64,000 bases of DNA from Cognatiluteimonas sedimenti. GTDB taxonomy: Bacteria; Pseudomonadota; Gammaproteobacteria; Xanthomonadales; Xanthomonadaceae. Of this stretch, positions 39,479 to 50,247 are shown piece after piece. Position 1 is the stretch's first letter. Each line of letters starts with the position of its first letter. The position numbers and the translations under genes were made by a program. Location: the NCBI RefSeq assembly GCF_022808325.1, contig NZ_JALGCL010000003.1, positions 274,236 through 338,235 on the forward strand. Direction: 5' to 3'. Below the pieces are notes generated by a model that saw only the letters and a program-made list of their open reading frames with translations, had not been told where the DNA came from and did not search any database.

Positions 39479-41575
39479 TTACCAGATGCGCACGCGTGAT
39501 TCCGGCGCCAGGTACAGCTTCTGTCCGTCCTTGGCGCCGAAGGCGTCGTACCAGGCGTCGATGTTGCGCACGGTCTGGGCGCGGAAGGCACCCGGTGAGT
39601 GGCCGTCGCCGATCACCTGCGCGCGCAGCGCGGCGTCGCGGGTCTTGCTGCGCCAGCTCTGGGCGAAGGCGAGGAAGAAGCGCTGGTCGCCGGTGAGGCC
39701 GTCGATCACGGGCGCCGGCTTGCCGCCAAGCGACTTGACGTAGGCCTCGTACGCGACCTCCAGGCCGGCGAGGTCGGCGATGTTCTCGCCCAGCGTCTGC
39801 TCGCCGTTGATATGCAGTCCCGGCAGCGGCTCGTAGGCGTCGTACTGCTCGACCAGCTTCTGGCTCGCGGCCTTGAAGTGCGCGGCGTCCTCCGGCGTCC
39901 ACCAGTTCTGCAGCTTGCCCTGCGCGTCGAACTCGGAGCCCAGGTTGTCGAAGCTGTGGCTGATCTCGTGGCCGATCACCGCGCCGATCGAACCATAGTT
40001 GGCGGCGGCGTCCGCCTTCGGGTCGAAGAACGGCGGTTCCAGGATGGCGGCCGGGAAGTTGAGCGCGTTCTGCAGCGGCAGGTTGACTGCGTTCACCGTC
40101 TGCGGCGTCATCCACCACTCGCCGTGGTCGGGCGCCTGGCCCAGTTTGGCCAACTGGTGGCGGTATTCGACCAGTTCGGCGCGCTCGGCGTTGCCCAGCG
40201 CGTCGTCGGGCTTGACCTCGAACGAGGCGTAATCGCGCCACGTGTCCGGATAGCCGACCCCGACCTTCATCGAGGCAACCTTGGCCTTGGCCTTGGCCTT
40301 GGTGGCGTCGTCCATCCATTCGAGCTTGTCGATCCGCTCCGGGAACACCGCCAGCAGGTTGGATACCAGCTGCTGCACCTGCTCGCGCGAGGACGCCGGG
40401 AAGTATTTCTGCACGTAGATCTTGCCGACCGCATCACCGAGCGCGTTGTTGACCGCGCCCAGTGCGCGCTTCCAGCGCTCGCGCTGCTGCGGGGTGCCGC
40501 TCAGGGTGGTGCCGTAGAAGCCGAACGAGAGGTCGGCGTAGGCCTTGGGCAGCAGCCCGGCATGGCGGTTGATGGCGTGGAATACCAGCCAGTCCTTCCA
40601 CGCCTGCAGTGGCTGGCTGGCGGTCAGCGCCGACAGCTTGCTGATCGCGTCGGGCTGCCAGGCGGTGATGGTCTGCTGGCCTTCGAGGCCGGCGGCCTTG
40701 AAGTACGCCGCCCAGTCCAGCCCCGGCGCCTTCCTGGCGAAGTCGTCCATGCTCCAGGCACGCGCGTTGTGCACGTTCTCGGTGTCGATGATCGAGGCCT
40801 GCGCCCTGGCGATCTTCTCTTCCAGCGCGTAGATCTCCCTGGCCTTGGCATCGGCATCGGCGACGCCGGCCTGGGTGAGGATCGCCGCGACGTAGGCCTT
40901 GTACTTGTCGCGGATCGCGGCCATTTCCTTGTCGCTGGACAGGTAGTAGTCGCGGTTGGGCATGCCCAGGCCGCCCTGCAGCAGGTAGGCGGTGTTGTGT
41001 GCCGGATCTTCCAGCCCCTGGGTCACGAACAGGCCGAACAGGCGGTCGGTGTAGTAGTTGGTGGCGTTGAGCGGATCGACGTCGGCCCGCAGGCCGGCAC
41101 CCAGCACCTGCGCCAGCGCGACCTTGTCGGCGATGGCGTTGGCCTCGTCGATCTGCGCCTGCACCGGCTTCAGCCCGGCCTGCTCGATCGCGGCCTCGTC
41201 CATGAACGCGGCGTAGTAATCGGCGATGCGGCGCTCGTCGCTGCCGGCGGCGGGATTGGACGCCGCGATTTCCTTCACCAGGTCGGCGTTGCGCTGCTCG
41301 GCCTTCTGGAACACCTGCAGGAAGATGCCGGTGCTGGAACGATCCTCCGGGATCACCGCCGTCTTCAGCCAGCCGCCATTGGCGTAGCCATTGAAGTCGT
41401 CGCCCGGCTGCACCGATTTGTCGATGCCGGCCAGGTCGATGCCGATGAGCGGCGCCGCCGGCGCGGCGGCGGCAGGAGGCGCGGCGGTGTCGTTGGCGGA
41501 GGGCGTGGGCGTGCGGTTGCACGCAACGCAGGCGCAGAGGGCCATCGCCAGCAGGGTCGGGCGCGATACGCGCAT
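39479..41575 (-). CDS. M13-family zinc metallopeptidase (neprilysin/PepO-like), lipoprotein
   Basis: The 698 aa start at ATG 41575; an in-frame GTG at 41584 would add three residues. The signal peptide RPTLLAMALCACVAC carries a lipobox. The catalytic motif is IGHEISHSFDNLGSEFDAQG and the third zinc ligand is in TLGENIADLAGLEVAYEAY. The substrate-binding NAVNLPLQNALNFPAAILEP and the C-terminal VRIW are typical of M13. It probably degrades periplasmic or imported peptides. A KAKAKAK run encoded by 6-bp repeats (40279-40303) lies in the helical domain. Confidence 0.94.
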   Translation of the reverse strand: MRVSRPTLLAMALCACVACNRTPTPSANDTAAPPAAAAPAAPLIGIDLAGIDKSVQPGDDFNGYANGGWLKTAVIPEDRSSTGIFLQVFQKAEQRNADLVKEIAASNPAAGSDERRIADYYAAFMDEAAIEQAGLKPVQAQIDEANAIADKVALAQVLGAGLRADVDPLNATNYYTDRLFGLFVTQGLEDPAHNTAYLLQGGLGMPNRDYYLSSDKEMAAIRDKYKAYVAAILTQAGVADADAKAREIYALEEKIARAQASIIDTENVHNARAWSMDDFARKAPGLDWAAYFKAAGLEGQQTITAWQPDAISKLSALTASQPLQAWKDWLVFHAINRHAGLLPKAYADLSFGFYGTTLSGTPQQRERWKRALGAVNNALGDAVGKIYVQKYFPASSREQVQQLVSNLLAVFPERIDKLEWMDDATKAKAKAKVASMKVGVGYPDTWRDYASFEVKPDDALGNAERAELVEYRHQLAKLGQAPDHGEWWMTPQTVNAVNLPLQNALNFPAAILEPPFFDPKADAAANYGSIGAVIGHEISHSFDNLGSEFDAQGKLQNWWTPEDAAHFKAASQKLVEQYDAYEPLPGLHINGEQTLGENIADLAGLEVAYEAYVKSLGGKPAPVIDGLTGDQRFFLAFAQSWRSKTRDAALRAQVIGDGHSPGAFRAQTVRNIDAWYDAFGAKDGQKLYLAPESRVRIW
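40279..40303. repeat. 6-bp tandem repeat in the M13 peptidase gene
   Basis: Four copies of CTTGGC encode the KAKAKAK run. Slippage would keep the frame and lengthen or shorten the basic stretch. Confidence 0.75.
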
Positions 41576-41727
41576 GGCAGTCACCGGATCGGGGAGGAGC
41601 CGCCATCATGAACCCGGCGGCGTGAGCCCGGCATAGGCAGGAAGTCACCACCGCGACGCCGCCGGACCCGGCTTGCGGCACACTGGGGCCGTCGGCCCTG
41701 CCTGGAGCCGCCCCCGAGGAGCCGCCC

Positions 41728-43632
<1,905 letters not shown>

Positions 43633-43717
43633 CGCGTCACCGCCGCTCCCGCCTCCCGCCAGATCGCCGGCAGGATCCTGCCAACGTTCGCGGCAGCACG
43701 AGACGGGAAAGCCGGAG

Positions 43718-43801
43718 GCGGGTGCCCCGGGGTGCGAAATCAAGGAGGAGGCGAAGGCCGCAGGCCGTAGCCGGGGGACATTCGCACCCCGGGGCACCCG
43801 C
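43718..43801. repeat. Palindromic repeat, variable-arm type, copy B
   Basis: Perfect 21-nt arms at 43718-43738 and 43781-43801 (GCGGGTGCCCCGGGGTGCGAA and its complement) flank a 42-nt core. The core contains ATCAAGGAGGAGGCG and GCCGGGGGACA, which also occur in the core at 26256-26285 in reverse. It lies 85 bp past the acs stop. Confidence 0.85.
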
Positions 43802-43881
43802 TTCCGGCCCCGCAAACTGGAGAGTTCGCGAGCCGCGAGTCGCGAGCCGCGGATCGCAAATCGCGGAACGACCAACAAAAA

Positions 43882-43904
43882 AAGGCCCGCCGAAGCGGGC
43901 CTTT
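43882..43904 (-). terminator. Rho-independent terminator of rpmBG
   Basis: AAGGCCCGC-CGAA-GCGGGCCTT forms a 9-bp stem with a tetraloop. On the minus strand it is followed by TTTTTTTGTT. It lies 18 nt past the rpmG stop and may also act weakly on acs transcripts from the other side. Confidence 0.92.
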
Positions 43905-43921
43905 CGATCAGGCGAGACCAG

Positions 43922-44086
43922 CTACTTGATCTTGCCTTCCTTGTAGATCACGTGCTTCCGGACGACGGGGTCGTACTTCTTGACCTCCATCTTGTTCGGC
44001 GTGTTCTTCTTGTTCTTGTCGGTGGTGTAGAAGTGGCCGGTGTTGGCCGAGGAGATCAGGCGGATCTTGTCGCGCTTGGTTGCCAT
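43922..44086 (-). CDS. rpmG: 50S ribosomal protein L33
   Basis: The 54 aa start at ATG 44086 after the strong ribosome site GAGGAGGA. The sequence ([20 protein letters not shown], then [20 protein letters not shown]) is L33. The N-terminal Cys pair of zinc-binding L33 forms is absent, so it is the C-minus type. It lies 10 nt downstream of rpmB. Confidence 0.97.
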   Translation of the reverse strand: MATKRDKIRLISSANTGHFYTTDKNKKNTPNKMEVKKYDPVVRKHVIYKEGKIK

Positions 44087-44096
44087 GTCGTCCTCC

Positions 44097-44333
44097 TCAG
44101 ACCTTTTCGCCGCGGGCGCGCAGCTCGGCCAGAACGCCGTCGATGCCGTTCTTGTCGATGGTGCGCATGGCCTGCGCGGAAACCTTCAGCTTGACCCAGC
44201 GGTTCTCGCTGGCGACCCAGAAGCGGCGCTCGTGCAGGTTGGGCAGGAAGCGGCGACGGGTCTTGTTGTTGGCGTGCGAGACGTTGTTGCCGGTCTGCAC
44301 GCCCTTGCCGGTGACTTGGCATACGCGGGACAT
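44097..44333 (-). CDS. rpmB: 50S ribosomal protein L28
   Basis: The 78 aa contain [20 protein letters not shown] and the [20 protein letters not shown] region, characteristic of L28. It is the first gene of the rpmB-rpmG operon. A promoter candidate lies about 160 bp upstream. Confidence 0.97.
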   Translation of the reverse strand: MSRVCQVTGKGVQTGNNVSHANNKTRRRFLPNLHERRFWVASENRWVKLKVSAQAMRTIDKNGIDGVLAELRARGEKV

Positions 44334-44494
44334 AACGCACCTCGATGGTAATGGTCGGCTTCCGTGGCCCGGAAGTCATCGGCCCCGGCGGCAGCGGCCG
44401 CCATGCGATTCGGGAAGGGAAACTCGTCGTGCGGGCGGGCGGAATCGCATTCCGGCCCGGCCCGGGCCAGGGGCCTGGACACAGCGAGCCGCGC

Positions 44495-44524
44495 ATTATG
44501 CCGCGCCAAGGGGATCCGTGCCAG
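44495..44524 (-). promoter_or_regulatory. Candidate sigma-70 promoter for rpmBG
   Basis: CTGGCA (44524-44519) and CATAAT (44500-44495) are spaced by 18 nt on the minus strand, with 4/6 and 5/6 matches to the consensus. The rest of the 260-bp gap (44334-44593) shows no other feature. Confidence 0.5.
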
Positions 44525-44593
44525 CCCGGCGCGGGGCAACGCACCGCCGCGCGCGGCGAACCTGAACGCGCCTGCGGCCGCCGGCCGGGAGCG

Positions 44594-44968
44594 CTAGTGC
44601 CCGGCGCGATCGCGGTGCCAGCCGCGGTGGCGGATGTCCAGGTACAGGCTGTAGGCGGCGGTGAAGGCCGGGAACAGGTTCTGCACCACGCCGACCGAGT
44701 CCTGCTTCTGCGAAAACACGAAGTAGCTCAGGGTCATCACGCTGCCGACCAGGCTCATGTACCAGAACAGTCGCGGGATCACCGGCTTGCCCTGCTTGCG
44801 CGAGGCCAGGAACTGCACCAGCCAGCGGCCGCCGAACATCAGCGCCCCGACCAGGCCGATCAGCTTCCATGGCGACAGGTACAGCCCGGTCCATTCCAGC
44901 CAGGCGATCGACTCGTTCATGAAGTCGGCCGCGGGGGCCGCGGCCGCGGCCTGCAGCAGCAGGCTCAT
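44594..44968 (-). CDS. LAB_N (lipid-A-disaccharide synthase N-terminal domain-like) membrane protein
   Basis: The 124-aa membrane protein has four hydrophobic stretches. Segments such as SPWKLIGLVGALMFGGRWLV and FWYMSLVGSVMTLSYFVFSQ match the LAB_N domain. Free-standing LAB_N proteins commonly lie next to GT2 glycosyltransferases in lipid-modification loci. Its ATG overlaps the stop of the GT2 gene (ATGA), so they are coupled. It is probably a membrane subunit for transfer or flipping of a lipid-linked sugar. Confidence 0.88.
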   Translation of the reverse strand: MSLLLQAAAAAPAADFMNESIAWLEWTGLYLSPWKLIGLVGALMFGGRWLVQFLASRKQGKPVIPRLFWYMSLVGSVMTLSYFVFSQKQDSVGVVQNLFPAFTAAYSLYLDIRHRGWHRDRAGH

Positions 44969-45708
44969 GGCAGTTCCTCCACTGCGGTGACCTTGCCGCG
45001 CCGGATCAGCCAGGCCACCCCGCGCAGGTCGGCGATGCCGACCAGGGCGCGATTGAGATTGTTGTACTTGGACACGCCCGCGGTGCGATGGCGGTGGTTG
45101 ACCGGCACGCTGACCGTCGCGAATCCCGCGCGCTGCATCAGCGCGGGCAGGTAGCGGTGCATGTGGTTGAAGTGCGGCAACTCCAGGAACGCGGCGCGCT
45201 CGAACAGCTTGATGCCGCAGCCGGTGTCGGGGGTGTCGTCGCGCAGCATCCGCGAACGGATCGCGTTGGCCCACTTGCTGGCCCAGCGCTTGCTGCCCGA
45301 ATCCTGGCGGTTGACGCGCCAGCCGGCGAACAGCTTGACGGTGGCATCGGCCTGGGCGCGTTGCGCGAGCAGTTTCGGGATGTCGGCCGGATCGTTCTGG
45401 CCGTCGCCGTCGAGGGTCGCGATCCAGGCGCCGCGGGCGGCCTTGACGCCATTGCGGATCGCGGTGCTCTGGCCGCTCTGCTCGACGTGGTGGATCACGC
45501 GCAGTTCCGGCACCTGCGCCTTGAGCCCCTGCAGCGTCGCCAGGGTCGCGTCGCGCGAATGGTCGTCGACGTACACGATCTCGAATCCGTCGGCGCCGAG
45601 CAGCGGGTTGCCGCGCAGGGCCGCGACGACCTCGCCGACCAGCGGCGCGACGTTGTCCTGCTCGTTGAACACCGGGACGACGACGGACAGGGCGGGCGTG
45701 GCCGTCAT
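44965..45708 (-). CDS. Glycosyltransferase family 2 (polyprenyl-phosphate sugar type)
   Basis: The 247 aa start at ATG 45708. The GT-A fold is seen in LSVVVPVFNEQDNVAPLVGE, the DDH-type VYVDDHSRDATLATLQ, and the metal-binding ATLDGDGQNDPADIPKLL. The family-like region TPDTGCGIKLFERAAF follows. It resembles dolichol/undecaprenyl-phosphate sugar transferases (ArnC/GtrB-like). It overlaps both neighbours by 4 nt and is likely to make a lipid-linked sugar for envelope modification. Confidence 0.92.
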   Translation of the reverse strand: MTATPALSVVVPVFNEQDNVAPLVGEVVAALRGNPLLGADGFEIVYVDDHSRDATLATLQGLKAQVPELRVIHHVEQSGQSTAIRNGVKAARGAWIATLDGDGQNDPADIPKLLAQRAQADATVKLFAGWRVNRQDSGSKRWASKWANAIRSRMLRDDTPDTGCGIKLFERAAFLELPHFNHMHRYLPALMQRAGFATVSVPVNHRHRTAGVSKYNNLNRALVGIADLRGVAWLIRRGKVTAVEELP

Positions 45709-46670
45709 GCATTGGCTCCGAAATAGGCGCGGCACCATTGCACCACTTCCGGCATCCCGGCTTCAATCGTGGTTGCCGGTTCGAAGCCGAACGCGGCGCG
45801 CGCGCGCGCGGTATCGGCCATGGTCTCGACCATGTCGCCGGGCTGCAGCGGCTGGTAGACCTTCTCGGCCTTCCTGCCGGCGGCCTGCTCGATCACCGCG
45901 ATGAACCGCTCCAGTTCCACCGGCGCGTGGTTGCCGAGGTTGAAGACCCGATGTGGCGGTTCGTCCGGCGACGGTTGGTCCAGCGCGCCGAGCACGCCGG
46001 CCACGATGTCGTCGACGTGGGTGAAGTCGCGGCGCATCGCGCCGTGGTTGAACACCCGGATCGGACGCCCGGCAAGCACCGCACGCGAGAACAGCAGCGG
46101 GGCCATGTCCGGCCGCCCCCACGGCCCGTACACGGTGAAGAAGCGCAACCCCGTTGCATGCAGGCCGTACAGGTGGGCGTAGGTGTGCGCCATCAGTTCG
46201 TTGGCGGCCTTGGTCGCCGCGTACAGCGAGCGTGGCCGGTCGATGCGCTGGTCCTCGGAAAACGGCGGCACCGCCGAATCGCCGTACACGGAGGACGAAC
46301 TGGCATAGACGAAATGCGCCACCCCGCGATGCCGGCACAGTTCCAGCAGGTTGACGAAGCCCACCAGGTTGCTGTCGACGTAGGCGTACGGGTTTTCCAG
46401 CGAATAGCGCACGCCGGCCTGCGCGGCGAGGTGGATCACGCGTTGCGGCCGGACCTCCTCGAACAACGCCGAAAGGCCATCCCGGTCGACGAGGTCCAGT
46501 ACACGGATGTCGACGTCCGGGCACAGCGCGGCGACGCGATCACGCTTGAGTTGCGGGTCGTAATAGGCGTTGTAGCTGTCGAGGCCAACCACCGGCTCGC
46601 CGCGCGCCTGCAGCGCGCGACAGGCGTAGGTGCCGATGAACCCGGCCGCGCCGGTGACGAGGATCGTCAT
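45705..46670 (-). CDS. NAD-dependent epimerase/dehydratase (UDP-glucuronate 4-epimerase-like)
   Basis: The 321-aa extended SDR protein has the Rossmann motif TGAAGFIGTYACRAL, the Ser in YASSSSVYGD and the catalytic Tyr-x3-Lys in SLYAATKAANELMA. The RRDFTHVDDIVAGV and PGDMVETMADT segments are typical of CapI-type UDP-glucuronate or UDP-glucose epimerases. It overlaps the GT2 gene by 4 nt and may supply its nucleotide sugar. Confidence 0.92.
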   Translation of the reverse strand: MTILVTGAAGFIGTYACRALQARGEPVVGLDSYNAYYDPQLKRDRVAALCPDVDIRVLDLVDRDGLSALFEEVRPQRVIHLAAQAGVRYSLENPYAYVDSNLVGFVNLLELCRHRGVAHFVYASSSSVYGDSAVPPFSEDQRIDRPRSLYAATKAANELMAHTYAHLYGLHATGLRFFTVYGPWGRPDMAPLLFSRAVLAGRPIRVFNHGAMRRDFTHVDDIVAGVLGALDQPSPDEPPHRVFNLGNHAPVELERFIAVIEQAAGRKAEKVYQPLQPGDMVETMADTARARAAFGFEPATTIEAGMPEVVQWCRAYFGANA

Positions 46671-46699
46671 GGAGTCCGGTCAGAGGGGGAAGCGAAGGA

Positions 46700-47662
46700 T
46701 TATTGCACCGGTGCCGCGGCGGCGGCCGTGCGCGGCCCGGCGACCGCCGTGATCGGCAACGAGCAGGCGCTGTCCGGGACGATGCCCCACTGCGGCAGCG
46801 GCTGGTCGTGGACCTGGATGTCGCGGAACCCGGCGGCGGCAAGCTGCCGGAGCAGGTCGGGCAGGGCGAAGATCCGCATCTCCAGGGTCGCGCCGTCGCC
46901 GCCGTGGAAGCACAGGTTGTCGAATGCCTGCAGGCGGCCGTCGCGGGTCGTGTTCAGCAGGCGGCGGCCGCGGCCTTCGCCCTCGATGCGGAATGCATGC
47001 AGTTCCGGGAAGTATTCGCGGGTTTCGCCTTCCGCCGCATAGGGCACGGTGAACGCCAGCACGCCACCGGGCTTGAGCAGCCCGTGCAGGTTGCCGAACG
47101 CGGTCGCCACCGGCGGCGCCACGTGCTCGAGCACGTCGGAGCTGATGACGAAGTCGTGGCGGCCGAGGAAATCGCGGTCGGGGTCCTGGATGTCCAGCCG
47201 TGGCGCCTGGTGGAAGAAGGTGTTGGTGTAGCCGAGCCTGCGCTGCAGCCACTGCGCGTACACGTGCACGTCGCTCATGCCCAGGCCGGTGCGGCGCCGG
47301 TCCCGTCGCAGCGTGCGCAGCGGCCTGACCTCGCCCCACAGCCGCCGCTGCAGCGCCGCGACCAAGGCGCGATGACGCAGGCTGGAGCCGCAGACGCGGC
47401 AGGTGGCGGCTTCGCGATCGCCCAGGCGCTCCGGCGCGGCGCTGCCATGGGCGCCGCACAGGTTGCACTGGAACGGCTGCTCCCCGGTCCGCACCAGCGG
47501 ACGCCACGCGGTGCGTGCCGCGCGCCACGCGAGCCGCTGGTGGTCGATCGCCATCCGTCCCTGCTGGGCGGCCGTACGGGCCCGGCGCAGCAGCCGGCGC
47601 ACGCCCATGGGCAGCAGGTCGCGGACCGCATTGCGCATGCGGATGTGCGCGGACGACGGCAT
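46700..47662 (-). CDS. Class I SAM-dependent methyltransferase with N-terminal zinc ribbon
   Basis: The 320 aa include a Cys4 zinc ribbon near residues 65-95 (CNLCGAHGS...CRVCGSSLRHR). A methyltransferase domain follows in the C-terminal half; HDFVISSDVLEHVAPP and [15 protein letters not shown] are the late Rossmann motifs. A clear GxGxG is not obvious, so the SAM pocket is atypical. It starts 2 nt after the parB stop is reached in the operon and lies 29 nt from the epimerase. It probably methylates a sugar or glycolipid. Confidence 0.83.
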   Translation of the reverse strand: MPSSAHIRMRNAVRDLLPMGVRRLLRRARTAAQQGRMAIDHQRLAWRAARTAWRPLVRTGEQPFQCNLCGAHGSAAPERLGDREAATCRVCGSSLRHRALVAALQRRLWGEVRPLRTLRRDRRRTGLGMSDVHVYAQWLQRRLGYTNTFFHQAPRLDIQDPDRDFLGRHDFVISSDVLEHVAPPVATAFGNLHGLLKPGGVLAFTVPYAAEGETREYFPELHAFRIEGEGRGRRLLNTTRDGRLQAFDNLCFHGGDGATLEMRIFALPDLLRQLAAAGFRDIQVHDQPLPQWGIVPDSACSLPITAVAGPRTAAAAAPVQ

Positions 47663-47664
47663 GG

Positions 47665-48597
47665 CTAGCGCGCGCCCGGGCGCAGCTTCTCGAGCACGCC
47701 TTCGAGCGTGTCCAGGTCCGAATAATGGATCACCAGCCGGCCCTTGCCGGCGCGGCCGTGCAGCACCGCGACCCGGGTGCCGAGGGATTCGGACAATTCG
47801 CGCTCCAGCGTGGCGATGTCGGCCTGCGGCTTGGTCTTCGGCGCCTTGGCCTTGCCGTTGCCGGCCGGCAGCTTGCCCGCCGACAACTGCTGCACGCGGT
47901 GTTCGACCTCGCGCACCGACCAGCCGTGCTCGGCAGCCTGGCGCGCCAGCGCGATCGCCGCCACCGGTGCCAGCGTCAACAGCGCGCGGGCGTGGCCCAT
48001 CTCCAGCGCACGGGTCTCCACCAGGGTGCGGATGTCGGCCGGCAGTTCCAGCAGGCGCAGCAGGTTGGAGACCGCCGCGCGCGAGCGGCCGACCGCTTCG
48101 GCGGCCTGGGCATGGGTGAGGTCGAACTCGTCGATCAGCCGTTGCAGCGCGGTGGCTTCTTCCAGCGGGTTGAGGTCCTCGCGCTGGATGTTCTCGATCA
48201 ACGCCATCGCCACCACGGTGCGGTCGTCGACTTCGCGCACCACCGCCGGGATCTCGGCCAGCCCGGCCAGCCGGGTCGCGCGCCAGCGGCGCTCGCCGGC
48301 GATGATCTCGTAACGCGGGCCGCCGCCCTTCGACGGCCGGCCCAGGTCGCGGACCACGATCGGCTGGATCACGCCCTGGGCGCGGATCGACTCGGCCAGT
48401 TCGGCGAGCTTGGCGTCGTCCATCGTCTTGCGCGGCTGGTACCGGCCCGGCGCCAGCGCGTCCACCGGCAGCGTGCGCAGCGCGTCGCCGGGCGTCGCTT
48501 CCAGCACCGGCGCCTGCGCGGCGGCCTTGGGCCCGAGCAGGGCTTCCAGGCCGCGGCCGAGGCCGCGCTTCTTGGCGGCGTTCTTGGCGGTGCTCAT
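47665..48597 (-). CDS. parB: Chromosome-partitioning protein ParB
   Basis: Binds parS sites near the origin and spreads as a CTP-dependent clamp. The 310 aa start at ATG 48597, inside the parA stop (ATGA overlap). GLGRGLEALLG is the usual N-terminal motif. ALIENIQREDLNPLEEATAL is the ParB C-motif, the helix-turn-helix is LTHAQAAEAVGRSRAAVSNL, and a C-terminal dimerisation domain follows a Lys/Ala-rich linker. A parS sequence was not seen in the window. Confidence 0.97.
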   Translation of the reverse strand: MSTAKNAAKKRGLGRGLEALLGPKAAAQAPVLEATPGDALRTLPVDALAPGRYQPRKTMDDAKLAELAESIRAQGVIQPIVVRDLGRPSKGGGPRYEIIAGERRWRATRLAGLAEIPAVVREVDDRTVVAMALIENIQREDLNPLEEATALQRLIDEFDLTHAQAAEAVGRSRAAVSNLLRLLELPADIRTLVETRALEMGHARALLTLAPVAAIALARQAAEHGWSVREVEHRVQQLSAGKLPAGNGKAKAPKTKPQADIATLERELSESLGTRVAVLHGRAGKGRLVIHYSDLDTLEGVLEKLRPGAR

Positions 48598-49415
48598 GCC
48601 GGGGTCCCGGCGGGATCGTTCATGGGTTTGCGTTCCTTCCTGTCCTGTTCGCGTTCGCGCTGGCGTCGCAGCACCTCGCCGGCCAGGCCGAGGTAGGCCA
48701 CCGCGCCGCGGCTGCCGCGGTCGTATCCGACGATGCTCTGGCCGTGGCTCGGCGCCTCGGCCAGGCGCACGTTGCGCGGCACGATGGTGCGGAACACCTT
48801 GTCGCCGAAATGATGGGTCAACTCGGCTGAGACCGCGTTGGCGAGGTTGTTGCGCACGTCGAACATGGTCCGCAGCACGCCTTCGATCTCCAGCTGCGGG
48901 TTCAATTTCGCCTTCAGCGCGTCGATCGTGCGCAGCAGCGACGTCAGGCCTTCCAGCGCGTAGTACTCGCACTGCATCGGCACCAGCACGCTGTCGGCGG
49001 CGGTCAGCGCGTTGAGCGTGAGCAGCGACAGCGCCGGCGGGCAGTCGACGATGATGAAGTCGTACTTCGCGCGCAGCGGGTCGAGCGCGCGCTTGAGCCG
49101 CTGCTCGCGGCCCTCCTCGTCCATCAGTTCGATCTCGGCCGCGGTCAGGTCGGTGTTGCCCGGCAGCAGGTCGAAGCCTTCCGGCGTGGCCACGATCGCG
49201 GCGTCGGCGTGTTGTTCTTCCAGCAACACGTCGCAGCTGGAGGCAGCGAGGTCGTGCTTGTCGATGCCGCTGCCCATGGTGGCGTTGCCCTGGGCGTCGA
49301 GGTCGACCAGCAGCACGCGCTTGGGCGTGCGCGCCAGCGCCGCGGCCAGGTTGACCGCGGTGGTGGTCTTGCCGACCCCGCCCTTCTGGTTGGCGACAGC
49401 GATGATGCGGGCCAT
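48594..49415 (-). CDS. parA: Chromosome-partitioning ATPase ParA
   Basis: The 273-aa deviant-Walker ATPase starts at ATG 49415. The Walker A motif is ANQKGGVGKTTTAVNLAAAL, Walker A' is LLVDLDAQGNAT and Walker B is DFIIVDCPPALSLLTLNAL. ParA drives movement of ParB-parS complexes. The order rsmG-parA-parB is the usual one in gammaproteobacteria. A CATAAT -10 box lies upstream. Confidence 0.97.
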   Translation of the reverse strand: MARIIAVANQKGGVGKTTTAVNLAAALARTPKRVLLVDLDAQGNATMGSGIDKHDLAASSCDVLLEEQHADAAIVATPEGFDLLPGNTDLTAAEIELMDEEGREQRLKRALDPLRAKYDFIIVDCPPALSLLTLNALTAADSVLVPMQCEYYALEGLTSLLRTIDALKAKLNPQLEIEGVLRTMFDVRNNLANAVSAELTHHFGDKVFRTIVPRNVRLAEAPSHGQSIVGYDRGSRGAVAYLGLAGEVLRRQREREQDRKERKPMNDPAGTPA

Positions 49416-49479
49416 GCGGCTCGGCGTGCCTCGTTGGGAGTGGTCCCCGCAGCGCGCGGGCGCGCCGGGGCGGACAGGG

Positions 49480-49485
49480 ATTATG
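49480..49485 (-). promoter_or_regulatory. Candidate -10 box for parA
   Basis: CATAAT on the minus strand lies 65 bp upstream of the parA start. It is preceded by CTTGCGCGG, almost the same context as the CTTGGCGCGG of the rpmB promoter. The -35 is not clear. Confidence 0.4.
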
Positions 49486-49573
49486 CCGCGCAAGGGAAAG
49501 GCGCGCTTGCGGTCGGTCTGCAACGCGCCGCCGCTCGCCGTGCCCGTGCCCCGGGAAAACCTACCTGGCGGTG

Positions 49574-50224
49574 CTATTCCCGGCCCACCACCACCAGGTG
49601 CCGCTCGGCCGCCAGCCCGGGAACCGTGAGCGGGCGCACGTCCTGCAGCCGCCAGCCGGCGGGCAGCGCGGCGATCTCCTGCGACGGCAGCGCGCCCTTC
49701 ATCGCCAGCAGCACGCCGCCGGGCTTGAGCAGGTGGCCGCCGAGTTCGAGGATCAACGGCAGCGTCGCCAGCGCGCGCGCGGTGATGGCATCGAAGGCCG
49801 CGGGCGCGTCCAGGGCTTCGATCCGGGACTCGACCACCCTCGCGTTGGCCAGCGGCAGCGTGCGCACCACTTCGCGCAGGAAGCGCGCCTTCTTGCCGTT
49901 GGCTTCGACCAGCGTCACCTGCAGGCCCGGCTTGACGATCGCCAGCGGGATCCCGGGCAGGCCGGCGCCGGTGCCGAGGTCGGCAAGGCTGCCGCCGGCC
50001 GCGGCGATTGCATCGACGCTGGCATGCATCGCCAGCGAATCGAGCAGGTGCTTGCCGACCATCTCCCGCGGATCGCGAATCGCGGTCAGGTTGTAGGCGC
50101 GGTTCCAGCGCAGCAACAGCCCCAGGTAGGCCAGCAGCGGCACGGCGTGGTCGCGCGCCAGCCCGAGCGCGTCCAGACCCGCGTCGAGTTGGGCATGCAC
50201 GGCATCGGGCAGGGCGTCGGTCAT
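49574..50224 (-). CDS. rsmG: 16S rRNA (guanine527-N7)-methyltransferase RsmG
   Basis: Methylates G527 of 16S rRNA. The 216 aa start at ATG 50224. The conserved [20 protein letters not shown] precedes [17 protein letters not shown], the SAM-binding motif. [15 protein letters not shown] and the [15 protein letters not shown] motif are also present. The length fits. It lies 158 bp upstream of parA on the same strand. Confidence 0.96.
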   Translation of the reverse strand: MTDALPDAVHAQLDAGLDALGLARDHAVPLLAYLGLLLRWNRAYNLTAIRDPREMVGKHLLDSLAMHASVDAIAAAGGSLADLGTGAGLPGIPLAIVKPGLQVTLVEANGKKARFLREVVRTLPLANARVVESRIEALDAPAAFDAITARALATLPLILELGGHLLKPGGVLLAMKGALPSQEIAALPAGWRLQDVRPLTVPGLAAERHLVVVGRE

Positions 50225-50247
50225 GGCGGCAATTGTAGGAAGAACCT

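Noticed and set aside
47665-50224. parS site near parAB
   Set aside because: No sequence close to TGTTTCACGTGAAACA was seen in the par region.
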